Below, piece after piece: positions 55,324-64,000 of a stretch of 64,000 nt of DNA (the stretch's first letter is position 1; each line of letters begins with the position of its first letter). The stretch covers positions 2,356,001 to 2,420,000 of the forward strand of contig LT549889.1 of the NCBI GenBank assembly GCA_900078775.1, read 5' to 3'. Under the pieces are notes generated by a model that was given only the letters and a program-made list of their open reading frames with translations, searched no databases and was not told the DNA's origin. This stretch comes from Mycolicibacterium aurum. GTDB taxonomy: Bacteria; Actinomycetota; Actinomycetes; Mycobacteriales; Mycobacteriaceae. The position numbers and the translations under genes are program-made.

Positions 55324-56220
55324 ATGTCCGTCTATCACGCCGGTGAGCTCGAGGTGCAGCGCCGGCTCGGCCAGAGCGATATCGCCGCCCGGCTGAGCCG
55401 CATGGTGCGCAGCGAGATCCCGGACGCCGCCGCCGCTTTCCTGGCCGAGCAACCGATGATCGTGCTGGCCGCAGCCGACGACACCGGCCGGATGTGGGCC
55501 GGCCTGCTCACCGGCCCGCCCGGGTTCGTGCACATCGTCGACGGGCCGGACGACGGTGAACAGATCGCGGTCCAAGCGCTGCCGGTGACCGGCGACCCGC
55601 TGCGCGAGGTGTTGACCGGGGCGCCGCGGCGGGTCGGCATGCTCGCCATCGAGCCCCGGACCCGGCGCCGGATGCGGGTCAACGGGGTCGCCACACCGAC
55701 CGGGTCCGGTCTGCTGATCCGGCCGGATCAGGTCTACTCGAACTGCCCGAAGTACATCTCCCGCCGGCACGTCGAGGGGTCGACGGCGCCGACCGGGGAC
55801 CCGAAGGCGCGGCACGCGGCATCCCTGGACGACCGGACCCAACAGATCGCCGCGGCGGCCGACACGTTCTTCGTCGGGTCCGCCGACGCCGACGGCAACG
55901 CCGATGCGTCGCACCGCGGCGGCAATCCGGGCTTCCTGCAGGTACTTTCGCCGACCCGGCTGCGCTGGCCGGACTATCGCGGGAACTCGATGTTCATGAC
56001 GCTGGGCAATATCGCGGCCAACCCACGCGCCGGGCTGCTCATCCCGGACTGGCACACCGGCGGCACCCTGCAGCTCACCGGCACCGCCGAGATCGACTGG
56101 GAGACCGGACCGAACGCCCAGTGCTGGGTGGAGTTCACCATCGCCGAGACCGTCGAGGTCGCCGGCGTCAGCCCGCTGCGCTGGAGCGCGGGCGAGCTCT
56201 CCCCGGCCAACCCGGGCTGA
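55324..56220 (+). CDS. Pyridoxamine 5'-phosphate oxidase-like flavin-binding protein
   Basis: This 298-residue protein has a split-barrel flavin-binding fold seen in PNPOx-like proteins: FFVGSADADGNADASHRGG, RLRWPDYRGNSMFMTLGNI and AGLLIPDWHTGG. The family often binds FMN or F420 in actinobacteria. The gene lies two bases after the VOC gene, so the pair is co-transcribed, and both may serve in detoxification under the CGNR regulator. Substrate unknown. Confidence 0.83.
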   Translation: MSVYHAGELEVQRRLGQSDIAARLSRMVRSEIPDAAAAFLAEQPMIVLAAADDTGRMWAGLLTGPPGFVHIVDGPDDGEQIAVQALPVTGDPLREVLTGAPRRVGMLAIEPRTRRRMRVNGVATPTGSGLLIRPDQVYSNCPKYISRRHVEGSTAPTGDPKARHAASLDDRTQQIAAAADTFFVGSADADGNADASHRGGNPGFLQVLSPTRLRWPDYRGNSMFMTLGNIAANPRAGLLIPDWHTGGTLQLTGTAEIDWETGPNAQCWVEFTIAETVEVAGVSPLRWSAGELSPANPG

Positions 56221-56221
56221 T

Positions 56222-57976
56222 TCAGTCCTGGGTGCGGTCGTGCTGGGCGGACTCCCACAGCTCGCGGGCGTGCGCCCGGCCGCTGTCGGTATCGCCGAGC
56301 CCGGCCAGCATCCGGGCCAGCTCGGCCACCCGATCCTCGTCCTGCAGCCGCACCACCCGGCTGGACTTCGGCCCGCTCTCCACCACCAGATGGGTGTCGG
56401 CGTAGGCGGCGACCTGCGGCAGGTGGGTGACGACGATGACCTGGTGGGTGCGAGCCAGCCGGGCCAGCCGGCGACCGATCTGCACCGCGGCACGCCCGCC
56501 GACACCGGCGTCTACCTCGTCGAACACCATGGTGGTGCCCTCCACCGAGGCGGACAGCACCACCTCCAGGGCCAGCATCACCCGGGACAGCTCACCGCCG
56601 GAGGCGCTCTTGGCCAGCGGGAGCAGGTCGGTGCCGCGATGCGCGGCGAACCCGAACTCCACCGCGTCCACCCCGTGCTGGCCGGCGTGTGCCTTGGTGC
56701 CGTCGGCCAGGGTGAGCGGTGCCGAGTCGTCGGCGCGGGCCGGCAACGGCGCCACCGAGATCCCGAAGTCCGCGCCCGACATCGCCAGCCCGGCCAGTTC
56801 CGCGGTGACGGCCTTGGCGAGCCCCTTGGCCGCCTTGACCCGGACCTTGCTCAGATCGGCGGCCGCGGCGACCACCTTGGCGTGCAGTTCGTCGACCCGC
56901 TGCGCCAACCCGGCCAGCGCTTCCTCGGAGACGTCCAGTTGCGACAGCCGACTGCGCGCATCCGCAGCCCACGCCAGCACCGCATCGATATCGGCGCCGT
57001 ACTTGCGGGTCAGCCCGCGCAGCTCGCTTTGGCGGGCCAGCTTGGATTCCAATGTGCTTGCATCACTGGGCAGTTCGGAGAGGAAGTCACCGAGCTCGGT
57101 GGACACGTCGGCGATCACGGCGACCGCTTCGGCCAGCCGCTCCCCCAGCCCCTGCAGCGCAGTGTCGTCGGTGCCCTCCAGGGCGGCCTTGGCCGAGGCG
57201 ACGTTGGCGGCCGCGGAGAACGCGTCGGTGCCGTCGTCGTCGGGCGGGCCGGCCAGCGCCGCGCGGGCCCCGGCGGCGGATTCACGCAGCGCGTCCAGTT
57301 CGGAGAGCCGGCGGATGTCGGCGACGAGTGCGTCGTCCTCCCCCGGTGCCGGGTCGACGGCGTCGATCTCGTTGAGCCCGAAGGTCAGCCGGTCCGCCTC
57401 CAGGGCGAGCTCGCGGGCCCGTTCGGTGCGGTCCGTGAGGTCCCGGCGAGCGGTCAGCCATTCCTCGCGCAACGCGCGGTATTTGCGCAGCGGGGTGCCG
57501 ACGTCGGCGTAGCGGTCCAGTGCGCCGCGCTGCTCGTCGGGCCGCATCAGCCGCAGCTGATCGTTCTGCCCGTGCAGCGCCAGCAGTTCGTTGGTGAACC
57601 CGCTCAGTGACTTCGCCGGCACACTGCGCCCGCCCAGGTAGGCCCGCGACGGGCCGTCGCGGCTCACCGAGCGGGCGGCGATGACGCTGTCGTCGTCATC
57701 GCGTTCGGCGCCGGAAGAGTCCAGGATCTCGTCGATGCGGTCGGTGACGTCGGCGCCCAGTTCCTTGGTGGTGAACCGGCCCTCCACCACCGCGCGGTCC
57801 GCGCCGGTGCGGACCCGGCTGGCGTCCGCGCGGGCGCCGCCGAGCAGGTGCAGCCCGGTCACCACCATGGTCTTGCCGGCACCGGTCTCGCCGGTCAGCA
57901 CCGTCAGTCCGCGATCGAACTCGGCCGTCGCCGAACTGATCGCGCCCAGGGACTCGATACGGATCTCGGAGAGCAC
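56222..57976 (-). CDS. recN: DNA repair protein RecN
   Basis: This 584-residue SMC-like ATPase has Walker A TGETGAGKTMVV near residue 30, a coiled-coil middle part, the ABC signature LAKSASGGELSRVMLALEV, and Walker B TTMVFDEVDAGVGG followed by VIVVTHLPQVA. It aids double-strand break repair. GTG at 57976 matches the family N-terminus (VLSEIRIESLG) and overlaps the NAD kinase stop by one base; ATG at 57991 would add five residues. Confidence 0.95.
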   Translation of the reverse strand: MLSEIRIESLGAISSATAEFDRGLTVLTGETGAGKTMVVTGLHLLGGARADASRVRTGADRAVVEGRFTTKELGADVTDRIDEILDSSGAERDDDDSVIAARSVSRDGPSRAYLGGRSVPAKSLSGFTNELLALHGQNDQLRLMRPDEQRGALDRYADVGTPLRKYRALREEWLTARRDLTDRTERARELALEADRLTFGLNEIDAVDPAPGEDDALVADIRRLSELDALRESAAGARAALAGPPDDDGTDAFSAAANVASAKAALEGTDDTALQGLGERLAEAVAVIADVSTELGDFLSELPSDASTLESKLARQSELRGLTRKYGADIDAVLAWAADARSRLSQLDVSEEALAGLAQRVDELHAKVVAAAADLSKVRVKAAKGLAKAVTAELAGLAMSGADFGISVAPLPARADDSAPLTLADGTKAHAGQHGVDAVEFGFAAHRGTDLLPLAKSASGGELSRVMLALEVVLSASVEGTTMVFDEVDAGVGGRAAVQIGRRLARLARTHQVIVVTHLPQVAAYADTHLVVESGPKSSRVVRLQDEDRVAELARMLAGLGDTDSGRAHARELWESAQHDRTQD

Positions 57977-58913
57977 TATTGACCACGCCATCCCGTGACA
58001 GGCAGCCGGAACTTGCGCACCAGCCGGTCGGTGAACGGCGCGCTGTCGAGGCGCACCCATTTCAGTGAGGTGCCGCAGCGGGTGACCTCGAGGCGCGCCC
58101 CGGCGGGCACCACCATCTTGCGGCGGCCGTCGCAGAACGCCACCGCATCGTTGCCCGATGCCTCGATCTCGATGGCGATGGCGGCGTTCGGGCTGGTCAC
58201 CATGGGGCGGGCGAACAGCGCGTGGGCGTTGTTGGGTACCACCAGGATCGCCTCCAGGTCCGGCCACAGGATCGGCCCGCCCGCGGAGAACGCGTACGCC
58301 GTCGACCCGGTCGGAGTGGAGACCAGCACCCCGTCGCAGCCGAACGAGGACACCGGGCGGCCGTCGACCTCCAGCACCACCCCGAGCACCCCGAGCCGGG
58401 GCCCTTCTCCAGGCTGGCCTCGTTGAGCGCCCAGCCGCGGTCGCGGAGCCGGCCGTTCTCGCGGACCGCGATGTCCAGCGTCATCCGTTCCTCGACGATG
58501 TAGTCGCGGGCGATGACGTGGTCGAGCACCTCGTCGAGGGCTTCGGCCTCGGCCTCGGCCAGGAAGCCGATGCGCCCGAGATTGATGCCCAGGACCGGGA
58601 TCTCGACGTTGCGGGCCAGCTCGGCGGCGCGCAGGAAGGTGCCGTCACCGCCCAGGGCGAGCACCAACTCACAGCCCTCTGCGGCCTGCTCATCGGCGTC
58701 GACGACGTCGAGTTGCACGCCGAGCGCCCGGATCTCGTCGGGTGCGAGGTGCAGCGAGCCGCGGTCGACGGCTTCGGCGGTCAGCACCCGCAGCGCGATG
58801 CCGTGCCCGCCGAGCACCTTCTCCACCCGCCGCGCGGTCTCGGTGGCCTCCTCGCGGCCGGTGTGCACGACCAGCAGGACGGATCGTTGCGCGCTGGATT
58901 GTTCGGAAGTCAT
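57976..58913 (-). pseudogene. nadK: NAD kinase, interrupted by a one-base frameshift
   Basis: The gene encodes an NAD kinase in two frames. The first (58913 to about 58400) has [14 protein letters not shown] and [14 protein letters not shown], then ends at [11 protein letters not shown]. The second (from about 58397 to 57976) resumes with [38 protein letters not shown] and [12 protein letters not shown]. One base is missing in the run GGGG at 58398-58401; five G would restore a single frame. NAD kinase is essential in mycobacteria, so a sequencing or assembly error is more likely than a true loss. Confidence 0.85.
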
Positions 58914-59716
58914 TGCGGCCCTTCGTCGATGGCGCGAGAGACGGCACGCTCGAGCTCGTCACCGACCAGTGGCGCGTCGGTTTCGGCACGGAAGCGCAGG
59001 AAGAACTCGACGTTGCCGGACGGCCCCGGCAACGGACTGGCGGTGACGTCGACGGTGTGCCAGTTCAATTCGGCGGCCCGGTGGGCGACCGCGAGGACGG
59101 CCTCGGCGCGCAGCCCCGGATCCGACACCACCCCGCCGGGCCCGACCCGGTCCTTGCCGACCTCGAATTGCGGCTTCACCATCGGCACGATATCGGCCGA
59201 CGGTGACGCGCACGCGGTGAGCGCGGGCAGCACGGTGGCCAGCGAGATGAACGACAGGTCGGCGACCACCAGGTCGACCGGCCCGCCGATGGCCTCCGGG
59301 GTCAGGGTGCGCACATTGGTGCGCTCCAGCACATGCACTCGGTCATCGGAGCGCAGCGACCAGGCCAGCTGCCCGTAGCCGACGTCCGCGGCGACGATCT
59401 CGGCGGCGCCCCGGTCGAGAAGCACCTCGGTGAACCCGCCGGTCGAGGCTCCCGCATCCAGGCAGCGCCGACCCTCGACGGGCACCCCGAACGCGTCGAG
59501 GGCGCCGATGAGCTTGTGCGCGCCGCGCGACACCCAGGTGCGCTCGTCGGCGGAAACGGTCAATTTGGCGTCCACCGAGACCGCGGTGGCCGGTTTGGCG
59601 GCGGGCATACCGTCGATGCGGACCCGGCCGGCGGTGATCAGTTCGGCGGCGTGCTGACGTGAGCGGGCCAGCCCGCGTCGCACCAGTTCGGCATCCACCC
59701 GTGCCCGTCGTGCCAT
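58910..59716 (-). CDS. tlyA: rRNA 2'-O-methyltransferase TlyA
   Basis: This 268-residue protein, equal in length to the M. tuberculosis enzyme, has an N-terminal S4 domain ([21 protein letters not shown]) and an FtsJ-like methyltransferase domain with the SAM motif [19 protein letters not shown] and a [17 protein letters not shown] segment. TlyA methylates 16S and 23S rRNA and its loss gives capreomycin resistance. The ATG at 59716 begins the canonical [10 protein letters not shown]. It overlaps the NAD kinase start by four bases. Confidence 0.96.
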   Translation of the reverse strand: MARRARVDAELVRRGLARSRQHAAELITAGRVRIDGMPAAKPATAVSVDAKLTVSADERTWVSRGAHKLIGALDAFGVPVEGRRCLDAGASTGGFTEVLLDRGAAEIVAADVGYGQLAWSLRSDDRVHVLERTNVRTLTPEAIGGPVDLVVADLSFISLATVLPALTACASPSADIVPMVKPQFEVGKDRVGPGGVVSDPGLRAEAVLAVAHRAAELNWHTVDVTASPLPGPSGNVEFFLRFRAETDAPLVGDELERAVSRAIDEGPQ

Positions 59717-59720
59717 CGGG

Positions 59721-59912
59721 TCAGCGCTCCCGGGTCGCGTCGCCCCGGCCCTCCACCGATTCCAGGGCGCGGACCAGCAGGTCGTGGGCCTGTTCCAGGC
59801 GCGCGGCGACGGCGTCGATTTCGGCGTCCTCCAGCCCACCGGAATCCATGTCCGGCAGGTCGGCCAGCAGGGCCGCGATGTCGGCGCGGATCTGCTCGGG
59901 ATCGGTACTCAT
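59721..59912 (-). CDS. Small acidic protein, Rv1693-like
   Basis: This 63-residue, acidic and mostly helical protein (MSTDPEQIRADIAALLADLP, then AEIDAVAARLEQAHDLLVRA) lies between the HAD phosphatase and tlyA genes, exactly where Rv1693 lies in M. tuberculosis. It has no recognised domain. The ATG at 59912 was chosen; the frame runs four codons further upstream. Confidence 0.8.
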   Translation of the reverse strand: MSTDPEQIRADIAALLADLPDMDSGGLEDAEIDAVAARLEQAHDLLVRALESVEGRGDATRER

Positions 59913-59938
59913 ATCGCTGATCACGCTAGCGGATGCGG

Positions 59939-60934
59939 TCAGGACAGCAGCGACCAGCGTTCGAGAGCGGCCCGTGCCGTGTCGTCACCGGCGTGCACCT
60001 GTACATCACCGCCGCCCTGCCAGACGGCGTGCGCGGTCGCGCGCACGACGCTCAGCGGATCACCGGGCTCGGCACCGGTGGCCCGGACCGTGACGGCGGA
60101 GCCGTTCGACTCGACGCTCCAGGCCGGGTGGGCGCCGATCCGCAGCGCGGCGGCGTCGGCGTTGAGCGACCGCAGGTCCTCGGCCAGGTAGTCCGGCCGG
60201 CTGCCGGCGGGGGCGTGCACCATATCGGCGGCGTTGTTCACCCCGGTCAGCACCATCAGGCTGGGCAACCCGGCGGCGTTGGCGCCCTCGATGTCCGTGT
60301 CGAGGCGATCCCCGATCACCAGCGGGGTGCGGAACTCACCGCGGGCCAGCGCGTCGTTCATCAGGCTGGGGGCCGGCTTGCCGGCGACCTGGGGCTCACT
60401 GTCGGTGGCGGTGCGCAGCGCGGCGACCATGGAGCCGTTGCCGGGCAGCAGGCCACGCTCGGAGGGCAGCGTGCGGTCGACGTTGGCGGCGACCCACAAT
60501 GCCCCGGCGCGGATGGCCAGTGCGGCCTCCGACAGGTCCGGCCAGCCGGTCTGCGGGGAGTGTCCCTGGACGACGGCGTCGGGGCCGGCGTCGAAGGTGC
60601 GGACCGGTTTGAGGCCGACGGCCTCGACCTCGGCGGCCAGCGAGTCGGTGCCGACGACGAGGACGACCGCCCCGGCGGGCAGCTGGGCGGCCAGCAGCCG
60701 GGCGGCGCTCTGTGCGCTGGTGACGACGTCGTCGGGGGCGGCCGCGAAGCCGAGCTCCTGCAGATGCGCGGCGACCTCGGCCGCCGAACGGGACGCGTTG
60801 TTGGTGACGTAGAGGGCGCGGGCCCGCACGCCGGCCAGGCTGTCCACCGCACCGGTGGTGGGTTCGTGACCGCGGAAGACGGTGCCGTCGAGATCCAGGA
60901 GCAGGCAGTCATGCTCCTGTGCCAGGGTGCCCAT
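59939..60934 (-). CDS. HAD-family phosphatase (Rv1692-like glycerol 3-phosphate phosphatase)
   Basis: This 331-residue protein has the HAD motif I LLDLDGTVFRG, VTNNASRSA (motif II), and motifs III/IV in GKPAPSLMNDAL and VIGDRLDTDIEGANAAG. A C-terminal extension of about 70 residues is present, as in Rv1692, which was reported as a glycerol 3-phosphate phosphatase in lipid turnover. It directly follows the Rv1691-like gene. Confidence 0.92.
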   Translation of the reverse strand: MGTLAQEHDCLLLDLDGTVFRGHEPTTGAVDSLAGVRARALYVTNNASRSAAEVAAHLQELGFAAAPDDVVTSAQSAARLLAAQLPAGAVVLVVGTDSLAAEVEAVGLKPVRTFDAGPDAVVQGHSPQTGWPDLSEAALAIRAGALWVAANVDRTLPSERGLLPGNGSMVAALRTATDSEPQVAGKPAPSLMNDALARGEFRTPLVIGDRLDTDIEGANAAGLPSLMVLTGVNNAADMVHAPAGSRPDYLAEDLRSLNADAAALRIGAHPAWSVESNGSAVTVRATGAEPGDPLSVVRATAHAVWQGGGDVQVHAGDDTARAALERWSLLS

Positions 60935-61828
60935 CTAGGTCAGCTCGGCGACGCGTTCTTCGGCGTCGGTGACGCCCTCGACGTCGACGGCGGCGGCGTT
61001 GAGGAAGGCCTGCACCGCCTCGTCGTTGCGGCCGAGGGCGAGCAGGGTCTCCGCGTAGGCGTAGAACAGCCGGGCGCTGGTCTGCCCGAGCCGGGTGGTG
61101 TCCAGCGGCGGGCTGGCCAGCACGGCCAGGGCCTGCTCGTGCTGGCCGAGGTCGGAGCGGGCGCCGGCCACGACGATGCGCAGTTCGTCGGCGTCGTCGC
61201 CGGTGAGCTGCTGGGCTTCTTCGCTGCGGGCCAGTTCGACGGCCCGCTCAGGACGTCCGACACCGCGTTCGCAGTCGGCGATCAGCGGGAGCAGCGTGGA
61301 CTTGCTGCCCATCCGGCGGGCGGCCCGCAGTTCGGCCAGGGCCTGGGCCCAGTCACCGCAGTAGTAGGCGGCGATGCCGACGGCCTCGCGGACCGCCGCG
61401 ATCCGGCCGGACCGGGCGCGGGCGGCGCGGGCGTGCTCGAGCGCGGCGGCCGGATCCTCCTCCAGCAGTTCGCCGGCGGCGACCAGATGGCGGGCGACGA
61501 CGTCGGCGGTGGACTTGTCCAGGGTGATCAGTTCACTGCGGATCTCCGGGGAGAGCTGCTTGGCTTCGATCTCCGGTGGGATGCGCGGTCCGGTGGTGAT
61601 GTTCTCGCTGCCACCGCGGAAGTCCCGACGGGGACCGTCCGGGTTGGTGGACCAGGGCGGCTTCGGCCGGTCCCGCCCACCGCGACGCGCGTATCCGCCG
61701 CCGCCGCCGGCACGTTGTGCCCCGTCGGAGCCCGAGCGTTGTCCGCCGTTGCCGCCGGCGCGCGAAGTGTCGCCCGCGGCCCGGCGCGGCCGCCGATCGT
61801 CGCTGTTGCCTTGTCTGTCCTCGGCCAC
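60935..61828 (-). CDS. Rv1691-like tetratricopeptide-repeat protein
   Basis: This 297-residue protein has a disordered N-terminus of about 80 residues rich in Gly, Arg and Asp (with a run GGGGGYARRGGRDRPKPPW), then helical tetratricopeptide-like repeats (DPAAALEHARAARARSGRIA, YYCGDWAQALAELRAARRMG, LFYAYAETLLALGRNDEAVQ). It matches Rv1691 in position and layout. The Arg/Gly tail may bind RNA, and the gene lies right after an rRNA operon, but any link is inference. The promoter must lie in the 61829-61971 gap. Confidence 0.88.
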   Translation of the reverse strand: MAEDRQGNSDDRRPRRAAGDTSRAGGNGGQRSGSDGAQRAGGGGGYARRGGRDRPKPPWSTNPDGPRRDFRGGSENITTGPRIPPEIEAKQLSPEIRSELITLDKSTADVVARHLVAAGELLEEDPAAALEHARAARARSGRIAAVREAVGIAAYYCGDWAQALAELRAARRMGSKSTLLPLIADCERGVGRPERAVELARSEEAQQLTGDDADELRIVVAGARSDLGQHEQALAVLASPPLDTTRLGQTSARLFYAYAETLLALGRNDEAVQAFLNAAAVDVEGVTDAEERVAELT

Positions 61829-61971
61829 AGTCGCCTTCCTGATTGATCAACCGTCTTGGGAAAGGATAGCCGGGAGCCGGCGGGCCCCGACGGTTGCATA
61901 ATTTGCGACCGTTCGATGCCATTCAATTCGGCACTGGAAATGGTCGATGAAAGCATTTGAATGCACAAATG

Positions 61972-62006
61972 CCGCGGCCCTCCAAACTGGGTTTGGAGGG
62001 CCGCGG
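61972..62006 (-). terminator. Terminator of the rRNA operon
   Basis: A perfect 15-base stem (61972-61986 with 61992-62006) closes a 5-base loop, just beyond the 5S rRNA. The core arms read GCGGCCCTCCAAA and TTTGGAGGGCCGC. There is no long T-run after it on the minus strand, which is common for mycobacterial terminators. Confidence 0.88.
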
Positions 62007-62016
62007 GCTTAATGTG

Positions 62017-62133
62017 TGTTCGGCGGTGTCCTACTTTTCCACCCTTTTGGGTAGTATCATCGGCGCTGGCAGGCTTAGCTTCCGGGTTCGGGATGGGACC
62101 GGGCGTTTCCCTGCCGCTATGGCCGCCGTAACT
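62017..62133 (-). rRNA. rrf: 5S ribosomal RNA
   Basis: The reverse strand reads GTTACGGCGGCCATAGCGGC at the start, with the conserved CCCGAACCCGGAAGCTAAGC in the middle and GGACACCGCCGAAC near the end. The 5' and 3' ends pair (GTTACGGCGG with CCGCCGAAC). The length is 117 bases. It follows the 23S gene and precedes the terminator. Confidence 0.95.
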
Positions 62134-62314
62134 TTATTCACCCGTTTCTGGGCGCCCCCTACGCGTGGTGGGGGGAAGTGTGTTTTGGTGGTGGAGTGTG
62201 TCGTCCCTTGCGGGTCGATACGTGTTCCGTATTTGTGGTGTGGTTGCGGGCGTCGTTTTGGTGTGCGTCTTTTTCTTACACGGTTTTATCTGCTACCCAC
62301 TTTTGATGGGTGTG
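62134..62314 (-). other. 23S-5S rRNA spacer
   Basis: This spacer of about 181 bases is part of the rRNA primary transcript. It is T/G-rich on the plus strand and carries no tRNA or ORF with support. It must contain the processing sites for both rRNAs. Confidence 0.8.

Positions 62315-64000
<1,686 letters not shown>

Overview
The window looks like chromosome from a rapid-growing mycobacterium (Mycolicibacterium-like). It is GC-rich, carries a complete yrbE-mce locus with mycobacterial secreted accessory genes, and from about 41.5 to 61.8 kb keeps the gene order known from the M. tuberculosis Rv1691-Rv1713 block (Rv1691, HAD phosphatase, tlyA, nadK, recN, steA, mctB, pyrG, NUDIX, xerD ... parA, scpA, scpB, rlu, cmk, der). 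That block lies directly downstream of the 3' end of an rRNA operon (23S and 5S, minus strand). Rapid growers are known to carry a second operon, rrnB, near tyrS, so this is probably rrnB. All functions are inferred from motifs and recalled family features; no database search was run.

Layout. 0-10 kb: assorted genes. These include the start of a Ser-rich exported protein, a lytic transglycosylase lipoprotein, a ParD-like/zeta toxin-antitoxin pair with twin palindromic operators, a membrane metallophosphoesterase, an exported M15-like peptidase, a slipin, an unrecognised 326-aa protein, an SDR, a LEG1-like protein and a TetR regulator. 10-18 kb: a seven-gene minus-strand acyl-CoA operon (three acyl-CoA dehydrogenases, SCP-x-type thiolase with its DUF35 partner, thiolase, CoA-transferase) divergent from a TetR regulator. 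19-30 kb: a 13-gene minus-strand mce operon (yrbEA, yrbEB, mceA-F, a Mce-associated membrane protein and four secreted proteins, one with an exactly duplicated signal peptide). 30-37.5 kb: a flavin (Baeyer-Villiger type) monooxygenase, two HSL-type esterases, a P450, an enoyl-CoA hydratase-like protein and an SDR. I infer that the 10-37 kb stretch imports a lipid or alicyclic compound (Mce) and breaks it down (monooxygenase, esterase, beta-oxidation). The same inverted repeat, AGTAA-N4-TTACT, lies upstream of both the acyl-CoA operon/TetR pair and the mce operon, and related repeats sit between the monooxygenase and esterase genes.

37.8-41.5 kb: tRNA-Pro(GGG) with a terminator, an FeS-type (6-4) photolyase, and two TauE/SafE transporters. 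Between the two transporters is a 38-codon ORF ending Trp-Cys-Cys-Cys-Pro-Arg-Pro, followed by a hairpin that covers the ribosome-binding region of the downstream transporter. This has the layout of a cysteine-responsive translational attenuator and is the most interesting regulatory element here.

41.5-64 kb: the conserved housekeeping block, interrupted by a CGNR regulator/VOC/PNPOx-like cassette between steA and recN. The NAD kinase gene carries a one-base frameshift in a G/C run. The window ends inside the 23S rRNA gene.
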